Assembly (NCBI RefSeq): GCF_950100655.1
Contig: NZ_CATNLY010000012.1
Coordinates: forward strand, 868,001-932,000
DNA from: Pleomorphomonas sp. T1.2MG-36
Lineage (GTDB): Bacteria > Pseudomonadota > Alphaproteobacteria > Rhizobiales > Pleomorphomonadaceae
DNA: 64,000 bases
Direction: 5' to 3'
The notes under the pieces: model-generated
The model's database searches: none
What the model was told of the DNA's origin: nothing
What the model saw: only the letters and a program-made list of their open reading frames with translations
Made by a program: the position numbers and the translations under genes
Shown here: positions 25,167-33,247 of the stretch, one piece after another
How the letters are laid out: every line of letters begins with the position of its first letter
How positions within the stretch are numbered: position 1 is the first letter of the stretch

Positions 25167-25756
25167 GCCGGCCGCGCGCCTATCTCGCCGGGCCGGAGGT
25201 GTTCCTCACCGAAGGCGCGGCGATCATCGCCGCCAAGAATGACCTCGCCCTCGCCTACGGCTTCCTGCCCAACGGCATTGCCGAGGACGAACTCGACCCG
25301 ACAGGGCTGTCGCTGTTCGAGTTCGGCCACCGCATCAGTCTCGCCAATGAGAAGGCCATGCGGGCGTCGGACCTGATCATCGCCAACCTGACGCCGTTCA
25401 GGGGCATCTCGGCCGACATCGGCACCGCGTTCGAACTCGGCTTCATGTGCGCGCTCGGCCGGGCGGCGTATGGCTACACCAACACCATACGCCCCTATTT
25501 CGAGCGCCTCAGGGACGACTACTACCAGGGGGCCATCGCCAAGGCGGCAGACGGCGCAACGCGTGGCCCCGACGGCATGATGGTCGAGGATCACGGCATG
25601 GCGGACAATCTGATGATCGACGGCGGCATCGAGACGCTCGGCGGCATCCTCGTCCGGCGGCAGGTCGAACAGGACCGCATCTGGTCGGACCTTTCCGCCT
25701 TCGAGGACTGTCTCAGGGCGGCGGCCGTTCGTTTCGGGCTGGCCGTTCCGGCCTGA
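25163..25756 (+). CDS. Nucleoside 2-deoxyribosyltransferase-family protein
   Basis: This 197-residue protein belongs to the N-deoxyribosyltransferase superfamily, whose members exchange bases on 2'-deoxynucleosides or hydrolyse (deoxy)nucleotide N-glycosidic bonds. YLAGPEVF opens the fold. The catalytic Glu is Glu91 in ADIGTAFELGF, and HGMADNLMIDGG near residues 144-155 supplies the substrate-binding Asp/Asn. GTG start with GGGAGG upstream overlaps the previous stop. It is the last gene of the importer operon, so it probably processes the imported base or nucleoside analogue (inference). Confidence 0.9.
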   Translation: MSRPRAYLAGPEVFLTEGAAIIAAKNDLALAYGFLPNGIAEDELDPTGLSLFEFGHRISLANEKAMRASDLIIANLTPFRGISADIGTAFELGFMCALGRAAYGYTNTIRPYFERLRDDYYQGAIAKAADGATRGPDGMMVEDHGMADNLMIDGGIETLGGILVRRQVEQDRIWSDLSAFEDCLRAAAVRFGLAVPA

Positions 25757-26013
25757 ACGCCTCGCTTGAGGTGTCCGAGCGATAGAGAAAGCGTGGCGGC
25801 GTCGACATGGGCGCCGCCATGCCTATTTCGTCGCGCAATCGCCCGTTGCCAAGCCGCCCCGCCCAATCCTTGTGTTGTCCGGATCGAGCGTCTATCCTTT
25901 TCTTTCGTGATCCTTCTTCACGGCAATCGGCAATGCGGCTGGGCGGGCATGGCGCCACCAACCGATCAACCTTTCGGTCATGCCCCGGAGGCAACCGAAA
26001 CCGAGGACGCACG

Positions 26014-27066
26014 ATGCAGGAAAGACGGGTTCAGCAGGCAAGCTTCGTCGTGCTGTTGGTACTCTCGTCGGTCGCGTTCATTTGGCTGGTGCTCCCCTTC
26101 TACGGCGCGATCCTGTGGGCGGTCGTCCTCGCCGTCCTGTTTCATCCGTTCCACAGAGCCATCGCTCTTCGGCTGCATCCGCACCGGAACATCGCCGCCG
26201 GAATCAGCGTTCTCGCCTGCGTCTTCGTCGTTCTCGTCCCCGCCGCATTCGTCTTCACGGCGGTCGCGCGCGAGATTTCGAACGTCTACAATTGGCTCTC
26301 CTCGCACAACATAGACCTGGCCTCGCTGGAGGAGCGCATTCGAGCGGTGTCGCCCTCCTTTCTCCTCGAAGCCTTCGACCACATCACTCTTGGCTCGGTG
26401 GACGAGCTGCAGCAGCGCTTCAACTCGATCCTGGGACAGGTCACCCAATGGGCCGCCCCGCAGGCCCTCGGCATCGGCCAGGGAGCAGCCCAGCTGATCG
26501 TCGTCGGCGGCGTGATGCTCTATCTTCTCTTCTTCCTTTTTCGCGACGGCGCCGGACTGTCGGTTGCCATTCGAAAGGCGAGCCCGCTGGCAGATCAACA
26601 GACGGACCGGTTTCTGAAGAAGTTCTCGGACGTGATCACGGCAACCGTCAAAGGCAATGTGGTGATCGCCATCATTCAGGGGGCGATCGGCGGGATCGTG
26701 TTCTGGCTTCTGGGCCTCAACGGCGCACTCCTGTGGGGCGTCGTCATGGCGCTCTTCTCCCTGCTGCCGGTGATCGGCGCGGCCGCGGTCTGGGTTCCCG
26801 CCGCCGGCTATCTTCTGCTGTCGGGAGAGGTTGCCAAAGGCGTGGCACTGATCGCGGCGGGCGTGCTGGTCATCGGGCTGGTCGACAACCTCCTGCGGCC
26901 TCCGCTGGTGGGAAAAGGCGCGCGGATGCCGGACTACGTGATCCTCATCTCCACGCTCGGCGGCATCACGCTCATCGGCGTCAACGGGTTCATCGTCGGC
27001 CCGCTGATCGCAGCCCTGTTCATCACGGTCTGGTCCATGGCGTCGGACAGATCGTCCTTGGAATAG
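26014..27066 (+). CDS. AI-2E family transporter (PerM/YdiK-like)
   Basis: This 350-residue multi-pass inner-membrane protein has about eight TM segments (FVVLLVLSSVAFIWLVLPFY first). The conserved AI-2E blocks are GAAQLIVVGGVMLYLLFF, GNVVIAIIQGAIGGIVFWLLG, LLPVIGAAAVWVPAA and the late DNLLRPPLVGKGARMPDYVIL. Family members export small molecules or act as Na+/H+ antiporters; the substrate here is unknown. ATG at 26014 follows GAGGA. The preceding 257 bases hold no supported gene. It converges on the glycolipid operon. Confidence 0.9.
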   Translation: MQERRVQQASFVVLLVLSSVAFIWLVLPFYGAILWAVVLAVLFHPFHRAIALRLHPHRNIAAGISVLACVFVVLVPAAFVFTAVAREISNVYNWLSSHNIDLASLEERIRAVSPSFLLEAFDHITLGSVDELQQRFNSILGQVTQWAAPQALGIGQGAAQLIVVGGVMLYLLFFLFRDGAGLSVAIRKASPLADQQTDRFLKKFSDVITATVKGNVVIAIIQGAIGGIVFWLLGLNGALLWGVVMALFSLLPVIGAAAVWVPAAGYLLLSGEVAKGVALIAAGVLVIGLVDNLLRPPLVGKGARMPDYVILISTLGGITLIGVNGFIVGPLIAALFITVWSMASDRSSLE

Positions 27067-27084
27067 CCGCCCCGCTTGAAGGAC

Positions 27085-27107
27085 GGCGTCGTCAAAGACG
27101 GAACGCC
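27085..27107. terminator. Hairpin between convergent AI-2E and glycosyltransferase genes
   Basis: GGCGTCGTC (27085-27093) pairs with GACG and ACGCC (27097-27107) around an AAA loop with a two-base bulge. It fills most of the 45-base gap and may terminate both transcripts. No T-run follows. Confidence 0.4.
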
Positions 27108-27111
27108 ACGG

Positions 27112-27795
27112 TCACGACGCCGCCAATCGGCGCAACTGACGGATCTGGCCGACGAAGCCCATGACGCCGATGGTGCGGGCGATGTCGGCGAGCATGCCCG
27201 CATCGGCGAGCAAGCCGCGCCAGAGGCCGCGCTTGGCGGCCTTGGCGGGGCTTGCGACATCCGGCCACTGGACGATGGCGATCGGCCTCCCCGTCGCGAC
27301 GAGAAGCTCGTTGAGGAAAACCTCGAAGCCGAACCGGCGGAGACGATCCAGCGAATCCAAGCGATCGGCGATCAGCGCCATCGGCAGTACGCGCTCGCCG
27401 GAAATGTAGTCGATGCCGATGCGCCGCCAAACCCAGGGCGCATTGCCGCGCAAGGAGACCGAAGCGTAGGCGGTCCCCGCCGCCACCGGCGTGATCAGCG
27501 AACTGATGACGGCCGGCGTCAATCCGAGAAGGTCGGCATCGATCAGCACCACATGACTCGTGCGAACGGTTTCGAGACCGAGGCGAAGCGCGCGCGTCTT
27601 GCCGCCGTTGCTCGGCGCGCGAAGCAGCTCGGCGCCGTGTCGCAAGGCGACATCGCCGGTACCGTCGGTCGAGCCGTCGTCGACGACCACGACCCGTTCG
27701 AAGCTCGGGTGGCCGACCACGGCGGCGAGGACGCCGGGAAGGCGCTCCGCCTCGTTGAATGCCGGAATGAGGCACGTGAAGCTCTGGCCGGTCAT
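27112..27795 (-). CDS. Family 2 glycosyltransferase
   Basis: This 227-residue GT-A glycosyltransferase has LIPAFNEAERLPG at the N-terminus, the nucleotide-sugar motif VVVVDDGSTDGTG (Asp39-Asp40) and DAD at residues 86-88. There is no obvious TM anchor, so it acts at the cytoplasmic face of the membrane. It is the last gene of a four-gene operon with ATGA overlaps; its ATG (27795) lies in the stop of the DedA gene. A role in decorating a lipid made by the upstream GT21 enzyme is likely but inferred. Confidence 0.85.
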   Translation of the reverse strand: MTGQSFTCLIPAFNEAERLPGVLAAVVGHPSFERVVVVDDGSTDGTGDVALRHGAELLRAPSNGGKTRALRLGLETVRTSHVVLIDADLLGLTPAVISSLITPVAAGTAYASVSLRGNAPWVWRRIGIDYISGERVLPMALIADRLDSLDRLRRFGFEVFLNELLVATGRPIAIVQWPDVASPAKAAKRGLWRGLLADAGMLADIARTIGVMGFVGQIRQLRRLAAS

Positions 27796-28370
27796 CGGCG
27801 AACTCGTCTGCGCCGAAGATAGATGATGGTGAACAGGCCGAGGACAAGCGCCAGCATTATCAACGCCGCCTCGCCCGACAACCACTTGGCTATGGTTTCG
27901 TAGGCACTGCCGAACAGGTAGCCGAGAACCACGAAGAACAGGCTTTTCGGGATGCTCGCCAAGGTGTTGGCGACAAGGAACTCCATGAACGGCATGCGGG
28001 CCGCGCCGGCGGCCGTCAGGGCCGCGAAACCGGCGGCGTGGGTCAGCTTGGCCGCGACGAGGATCCGGGTTCCGTTGCGGCGGAAGCCGCGCATCAGATG
28101 GAAAAGCCGCCGTCGCGACAGGCCCAAACGGTCGCGCCATCTGGGGCTGAGACTGCCGAGCGCCAGCCGGCCGAGCAGATACATCAGGCAATCGCCGACG
28201 ATATCGGCGATGATAACGCACGGAACGATCAGCCAGAGACTGAGGATCGACAGGCTGGCCAGATAGCCGGCAATGACCGTGACGATCGGCCCCTCAAGGA
28301 CGGCAAGAGGCGTCAGCACCCACAAGCCATAGCTCGACATCATCGAGACGAGCTCGGCGTGCTCAATCAT
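27792..28370 (-). CDS. DedA/VTT-domain membrane protein
   Basis: This 192-residue membrane protein is of the DedA (SNARE-associated, VTT) family. It shows LAVLEGPIVTVIAGYLA, DIVGDCLMYLLGRLALG, the conserved basic region FRRNGTRILVAAKLTHAAG and IPKSLFFVVLGYLFG. DedA-type proteins flip or recycle lipid carriers and phospholipids across the inner membrane. Inside a lipid-glycosylation operon this fits lipid translocation. Both ends overlap neighbours by four and eight bases. Confidence 0.88.
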   Translation of the reverse strand: MIEHAELVSMMSSYGLWVLTPLAVLEGPIVTVIAGYLASLSILSLWLIVPCVIIADIVGDCLMYLLGRLALGSLSPRWRDRLGLSRRRLFHLMRGFRRNGTRILVAAKLTHAAGFAALTAAGAARMPFMEFLVANTLASIPKSLFFVVLGYLFGSAYETIAKWLSGEAALIMLALVLGLFTIIYLRRRRVRR

Positions 28371-29505
28371 GGTCCACCAGGACCGGTGTCATGGGCTCGT
28401 CGGAACCGTGCGGCGAAATGGCATTGCCGCGCCATTCGATGTCGCGCTTCAGGAAGGTTGCCAGCCACAGGGCCGGCAACAGCAGGTCCCGGAGCGGCAA
28501 AGCCAGGATGTCGCGCCAGGCCGAGGGCCATCCGGCGCGCCGCATCAGGATCAGTTCGGCGCCATACCAGATCACGGCGATGGCCGGCAGCAACACCACG
28601 GACATGTCAAGCCGCGCAGCGGCGACCGCCGCCAGAGCGAACGGAACCATGGGGCCGTTGAGCGGTTCGACGGCGAACAACAGCGGGAAGCCATCGCGGC
28701 GGACGCGGCTCCAGCGCAGTTGGCGATTCCAAACGTCACGAAGCGATCGCCGGCCGATCGGCTGGGCAAAGGGCAGAGGCGTCAGCCGCACCTTGAGACC
28801 GGCGGCATGCACCAGCTTGGTCGCGTTGACATCCTCGGCGAGGTATCGGCCGAGAGCTTCCAGCCCACCGGCCTCGTTCAGCATCTTGCGATTCCAGAAC
28901 AGCGTCTTGCCTTGAGCAAAGCCGTTGCCGAGACTGTCGGAGGCAAGTTGCAGGCGCGCCTGATTGCCGTTGAGAAAGGCGCATTCCAGCGAGCCGGCCA
29001 GACCTTCGGGGCGCTCGCCCACCGGTGGCGATGAGACGAGGCCGGTCTCCTCGTCCCAGGACGCAACGACGGTGCTGAGATAATCGGGCGGCAGGCGCAG
29101 ATTGCTGTCGGCCATGCAGACCCAATCGGTCTCGGCCGCCTGCCAGCCGGCCCAGAGGTTGTTGAGCTTGGGATTGCGGGTAATCCGCCGTTCGCCGACG
29201 AAAAGACGGGCCGGTCGGTTCGGATGCTCGGCGATCAGTTCGCGAAGCAGCGGCACCGACGGATCGTCCTCCGAGGGAGCGCAGAAGATGACCTCATAGT
29301 CGGGATAATCCTGGGCGAACGAGCTCGCCAGCGTTTCCCTGTCGAACGCCTCCCGACCGCAGACAGGGCGCAACAGCGTCACCCGCGGCGTGCCGATGGT
29401 ACCTTTCCGTGACGACCGCCGACGCAAGCGAAAGAGATAGAGGCTGACGGTGAGGAGATGGGCGGCTAGCAAGGCTGCGGCAAGAACGATCACGGCTTCT
29501 GTCAT
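28363..29505 (-). CDS. GT21-type (ceramide/diacylglycerol) lipid glycosyltransferase
   Basis: This 380-residue enzyme has an N-terminal TM (VIVLAAALLAAHLLTVSLYLF) and the GT21 signature set: VTLLRPVCG, EDD, ADSN with Asp133, LAEDV with Asp225, and RQLRW at 261-265 (the Q/R-x-x-R-W motif). C-terminal hydrophobic segments follow. GT21 members include ceramide glucosyltransferase and the processive diacylglycerol glycosyltransferase Pgt of Agrobacterium/Mesorhizobium. The acceptor cannot be told from sequence. Co-transcription with a PlcP/LpxH-like phosphoesterase favours diacylglycerol (inference). Confidence 0.88.
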   Translation of the reverse strand: MTEAVIVLAAALLAAHLLTVSLYLFRLRRRSSRKGTIGTPRVTLLRPVCGREAFDRETLASSFAQDYPDYEVIFCAPSEDDPSVPLLRELIAEHPNRPARLFVGERRITRNPKLNNLWAGWQAAETDWVCMADSNLRLPPDYLSTVVASWDEETGLVSSPPVGERPEGLAGSLECAFLNGNQARLQLASDSLGNGFAQGKTLFWNRKMLNEAGGLEALGRYLAEDVNATKLVHAAGLKVRLTPLPFAQPIGRRSLRDVWNRQLRWSRVRRDGFPLLFAVEPLNGPMVPFALAAVAAARLDMSVVLLPAIAVIWYGAELILMRRAGWPSAWRDILALPLRDLLLPALWLATFLKRDIEWRGNAISPHGSDEPMTPVLVDHD

Positions 29506-30335
29506 GCGTGGGCCACCTGGGCTTCAGTACGGAGGCCTGAGCCGACTGCCGACAAGGCCCGGCCATCGACCAGATGCAAACGACCATTGTAGTCCTCGGA
29601 TAGACAAGTCATGCTTGTAACCCAGTCGCCACAATTGGCATAGAGGAGACCGTGGCGGTCATGCAGGCCAGCCATATGATAGTGGCCGCAAATTACGCCG
29701 TCGATGCCGCGTTGGCGAGCCAGGTCGACCAAACGACGCTCATGCCCTCGTCCGAAGTGAAGCGCGGTGTTGACCGCTGCGAACGCTCTGTCGATCTTCC
29801 CGCCCCAGACCGGTGCGCGACAGTCCTCGCTCGGCACCACGGCCGCGCAGATCAGGCGGGCAAGACTCTCCAGATAGGTGCCGATGCGCGTCAGAAGATG
29901 GCTGCGGATGAAAGCCCGGTCCTGATGGTGGCCGTGGACCACCAGATATCGCCGGCCATCGGCCGCGACATGAACAACCTCATCACAGGCCTCGACCGGC
30001 AGACGTCGTCCGCTCGGAACGAGAGATGGCGCCGGATCGTGATTTCCAATGAGATAAATGAGCCTGGCTCCTTCCGAATGCCGTCGGCGAAGGTGCTCGA
30101 TCACCGCGTCGCAGGCCGTGGGACGCGCCAGGGAGAACGGCACGCCGGCGTCGAGAATGTCACCGACGAGCATGTAGGTGTCGGCCCGGTTGTGCTCAAG
30201 GAAGCGGAGAACCAAATCGGCGCGCGCTCCAATCGCACCGAGGTGCAGGTCGGAGAGAAACAGAGTGCGGTGGCGGCGGATCGGTGCCTTCTTGGGGGCC
30301 GGGTTGGACAAGGCGCTCTCCTTCAGTTCCTGCAT
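29502..30335 (-). CDS. Metallophosphoesterase of the UDP-2,3-diacylglucosamine diphosphatase group (LpxH/PlcP-like)
   Basis: This 277-residue calcineurin-like enzyme carries LFLSDLHLGA (Asp29, His31), VGDILD, IGNHDPA, VVHGHHQD and GHYHMAG as the metal-binding set. The long insert between motifs is typical of the LpxH-like group, which also contains rhizobial phospholipase C PlcP. PlcP releases diacylglycerol from phosphatidylcholine during phosphate shortage. It heads the operon and overlaps the GT21 gene by four bases, which supports lipid remodelling rather than lipid A synthesis. GGGAAG sits almost directly against the ATG, unusually close. Confidence 0.85.
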   Translation of the reverse strand: MQELKESALSNPAPKKAPIRRHRTLFLSDLHLGAIGARADLVLRFLEHNRADTYMLVGDILDAGVPFSLARPTACDAVIEHLRRRHSEGARLIYLIGNHDPAPSLVPSGRRLPVEACDEVVHVAADGRRYLVVHGHHQDRAFIRSHLLTRIGTYLESLARLICAAVVPSEDCRAPVWGGKIDRAFAAVNTALHFGRGHERRLVDLARQRGIDGVICGHYHMAGLHDRHGLLYANCGDWVTSMTCLSEDYNGRLHLVDGRALSAVGSGLRTEAQVAHA

Positions 30336-30376
30336 CTTCCCGATAGACAGAAGATCGGCTGATTACCCGCCAAAGA

Positions 30377-30401
30377 AACTTTGCAGGATGATGACGGTTC
30401 C
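30377..30401 (-). promoter_or_regulatory. EcfG-like promoter of the glycolipid operon
   Basis: On the minus strand GGAAC (30401-30397), 17 bases and GTT (30379-30377) give GGAAC-N16-aGTT, about 42 bases before the 30335 start. The spacer reads CGTCATCATCCTGCAAA, whose CGTCAT...CTG part weakly resembles half of a PHO box. The rest of the 347-base divergent gap 30336-30682 shows no other clear signal. Confidence 0.5.
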
Positions 30402-30682
30402 ACCGGAATCGACGATCCAAGCCCCGCACGCCCACTAAGCACACAGGAATATTCAGCCAGACCGGGGGAATACAATTCCACCGCCGCAAATCTGCAATAC
30501 TATGCTCACTGACCAACTCGTGACCGAGACTATGATTGTTGCAATACGGTGACATTGCGGCACCCAACTGCAACGGACGTCCTCCTTCGATGAAATGGAT
30601 GTGATCGACCAGCAGGAAGATGCCTTGCCCTGCGGGCGAACATGTTCTTTCTTGCGCCTCCGGACAGGACGGGAGCCCCAGC

Positions 30683-33040
30683 TTGAACATCTGCGACATC
30701 AGGAAGCAGCGCCTGCTTGGCCTCGTCGAGGCGCGTGACGAGCCGCTGGTCCTGGTCGAGGCCATGGCCGGCATGGGGAAGTCCCGTCTGCTGGCCGATC
30801 TTGCCGTGGCCGAGAAAGCTCCCATCGCACGAGACGGCCGCCCGCCCGAGGCGTCCGATCGGCTTCGCCTCTGGGACGTACCATCCAATGCTCTTGTCGA
30901 GCCGCTGAGCGACCTCGCCGGCGGTGGCCAGTTGGTGCTCGCCAAGCGCCCGGCAAGCCGGCTACCCGGCCTCGATCGGCTCGTCGCCTTCGGCGCCGCA
31001 TACCGGCTGCCCGACGCGGCGCTTCTCTACCAGACCGAGGAAATGACTGCCGCCTTCGGCGAGGCGAAGGGGACGGAGGTCGCGGCAACGACCGGCGGCT
31101 GGCCGCTGCTGATCGACGCGGGCGGCGTCCGTTCCATCGAGCCGGCCGTCCTCATGCGCTTCATAGCCGACGAGATCCTGGCCGAACTGCCGGCCAAGAC
31201 GCTCGTCCGTCTTGCCATGATGCTCGCAGGACGCAGGGTGGCCGATGTCGCGCCGCCTCATCCACTCGCCCGCCTCGATGCTTCCGGCGCCTGGACGATC
31301 GGGGGCACCGCGCTCTATACTCCGCTCGCCGATGCGCTCGTGTCCGAACAGGGCCGCCGCATCGCCGACCCCGATCTGCGAGCGGCATTGGCCGAGGCGA
31401 GCCGGGAGCTGGGGTCCGCCACCGAAACCATCCTCGACATGCAAAGGGCCGGCGAGTTCGACGCGGCCGAGCGCCTGCTGGAAGCCGAACACAGCTGGTA
31501 CTTCCTCTATTTTCACGGCGCGGAAGCCTTTGACGCGGTTCTCGCCGGCTTTCCCGATGAGGCGAGCCACCAGAGCGATACCGTTGCCTTCTGTCGGGCC
31601 TTGCAGGCGCTGAAACACGGCGAGGTTTCCCTCGCCCGGCGTTTGCTGGCCGACCGCTTCGGCAGCGAGACGCTCGATCCGGCCCGGGTCCTCGGCGATC
31701 GCAAACGCTACTCGGTGGAGTTCCGCAGCTTTCGCCTCGTCATGCTGATTTATGAGGACATCCCTCTCACCGACGAACTCCTGCACCTCGCCTTTGCCAT
31801 CCTGGCCGACCTGCCGCTCGAGGCCCATCTTCTGAGGGGCAGCATCTACAACGCCATCCTCGAATTTTACCTCCGCTCGCGTCGATTTGCCGAAGCGGAC
31901 GATGTGGCCGAGAGGGCGCTGCGCCACTACCGGATTGCCGGGGCCAGCCTGCTCGCCTTCTACATCTCGTTGCATCTCGCCATCATGCGCCTGATGGCAG
32001 GTGACGCCAATTCCGCCGGCGAATGGGCGGACGAGGCCGAGCGCGACATCGCCAGTCTCGGTTTCGACAGTCCTCACGACCGGCTTCTCCTCAAGCTTCT
32101 CAAGGGATGCGTCGGCTACGAAGCGGGCAACGACGAGGCGCTGATCCTGTTTCTCAATCGGGATCTTGAGCTGTTCTCGCATGGCGAAATCTGGCCGACC
32201 CTCGTCGAGTTCGCGCTGCAATACGGCAGCCAGGCCCTGTCGCGACGCTATTCGATCATCGCCGCCCGCTCCTTTCTCGACCGCTGGCGCGTTTACCAGG
32301 TCCAGAATCGCCAGTTCCAGATGATGATCGACAGCCGGGAAGTGACGGTGATGCAGAACGGCAACCGGTGGCGCGAAGCCGCCGACCGGCTTGCCCAGCT
32401 GCCGACGACGGTGACGCAGGCCGTCGCCTCGAATGCCCGCCTGCTCGCCCGCCTCAGCCATCGCGACGAGATCGCCGTCGCGCTCTGCTGGCTCCGGCAC
32501 ATGGTCTTCGAAACGCCGACGCGGGCCGAGCTCGTCGAGTGCCTCGCCGCGATCGAAGCCAATTTGGCGCTCACGGCGCGTCAGCGGATCGGCGTGCAGA
32601 TCTGGAGCGCCTATGTTTTCAAACGGCAGCGCGATCTCAGCCGGGCGCGCGCCCAACTTCAGGCGACGTTCGAGACGGCGGCACACAACGGCTGCGTCGG
32701 CTCGCTGTCGGAGGAACTGGTGTTCCTCGCCGACCTGCTCGCCAACCGCCGTATCGCCGATTTCCTGTCCACTGTGAGCGAGGCGCGCCAGGTGTTGCGC
32801 CGCCTGCGCGATTTCGGCCTCGGCAATTCGGGCCTCGGGACCCGCAACGGCCTGTCGCGCCAGGAGACCAAGGTGCTGATCATGGTCACCGAGGGCGCCT
32901 CCAACAAGTTCGTCGCCAAGATGCTGCAGATTTCGGAGCCGACGGTGAAGTTCCACCTCGGCAACGTCTACCGCAAGCTCGGCTGCCGCCGACGCAAGGA
33001 AGCGATCGCCGCCGCCCGTGCGCTTGGGCTCGTCAGCTAA
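30683..33040 (+). CDS. LuxR-family large transcriptional regulator (MalT/LAL-like)
   Basis: This protein of about 785 residues has an N-terminal P-loop-like region (VEAMAGMGKSRLL, with Ala replacing the first Walker A Gly) and a long alpha-helical tetratricopeptide-like middle. A C-terminal LuxR HTH (LSRQETKVL, then SNKFVAKMLQISEPTVKFHLGNV) follows. The frame is open from ATG 30620, but I prefer TTG 30683 because GGGAG lies 8 bases upstream and the extra 21 residues look non-coding. It is followed after about 200 bases by the dipeptide importer/hydantoinase operon and probably activates it. The effector is unknown. Confidence 0.85.
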   Translation: MNICDIRKQRLLGLVEARDEPLVLVEAMAGMGKSRLLADLAVAEKAPIARDGRPPEASDRLRLWDVPSNALVEPLSDLAGGGQLVLAKRPASRLPGLDRLVAFGAAYRLPDAALLYQTEEMTAAFGEAKGTEVAATTGGWPLLIDAGGVRSIEPAVLMRFIADEILAELPAKTLVRLAMMLAGRRVADVAPPHPLARLDASGAWTIGGTALYTPLADALVSEQGRRIADPDLRAALAEASRELGSATETILDMQRAGEFDAAERLLEAEHSWYFLYFHGAEAFDAVLAGFPDEASHQSDTVAFCRALQALKHGEVSLARRLLADRFGSETLDPARVLGDRKRYSVEFRSFRLVMLIYEDIPLTDELLHLAFAILADLPLEAHLLRGSIYNAILEFYLRSRRFAEADDVAERALRHYRIAGASLLAFYISLHLAIMRLMAGDANSAGEWADEAERDIASLGFDSPHDRLLLKLLKGCVGYEAGNDEALILFLNRDLELFSHGEIWPTLVEFALQYGSQALSRRYSIIAARSFLDRWRVYQVQNRQFQMMIDSREVTVMQNGNRWREAADRLAQLPTTVTQAVASNARLLARLSHRDEIAVALCWLRHMVFETPTRAELVECLAAIEANLALTARQRIGVQIWSAYVFKRQRDLSRARAQLQATFETAAHNGCVGSLSEELVFLADLLANRRIADFLSTVSEARQVLRRLRDFGLGNSGLGTRNGLSRQETKVLIMVTEGASNKFVAKMLQISEPTVKFHLGNVYRKLGCRRRKEAIAAARALGLVS

Positions 33041-33075
33041 CTGATCGACACGCCCGAGACCCAAGACCTATACCA

Positions 33076-33119
33076 TTTTGCGCAAAACCTATCCGTCTGG
33101 TCACTTGAGAACCGTTCTC
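33076..33119. promoter_or_regulatory. Two palindromes upstream of the dipeptide-importer operon
   Basis: TTTTGCGCAAAA (33076-33087) is a perfect 12-bp dyad, and GAGAAC-C-GTTCTC (33107-33119) is a perfect 13-bp dyad. Both lie in the 207-base gap between the LuxR gene and the binding-protein gene, where regulator binding is expected. Which protein binds is unknown. Confidence 0.45.
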
Positions 33120-33247
33120 GGCTTTCGCAACATCGTCACAAGTCAAGAGGCGAGAAACGTCCGAAACGACCGCGACCAAGGATGGGGCCCTGTTGCCCGG
33201 TCCGACAACCAGCGGCGGCTCAAAACCAGCAAGAGGGGTCCCAACCA

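Noticed and set aside
25713..26012. 99-codon minus-strand frame between the deoxyribosyltransferase and AI-2E genes
   Set aside because: Arg/Pro-rich shadow translation overlapping the end of a real gene, with no ribosome site.
30380..30397. PHO-box-like CCGTCATCATCCTGCAAA upstream of the glycolipid operon
   Set aside because: Only the first half (CGTCAT) and CTG match; the second half diverges from the CTGTCAC repeat, and the sequence is also the spacer of a better EcfG-type match. Kept only as a remark.
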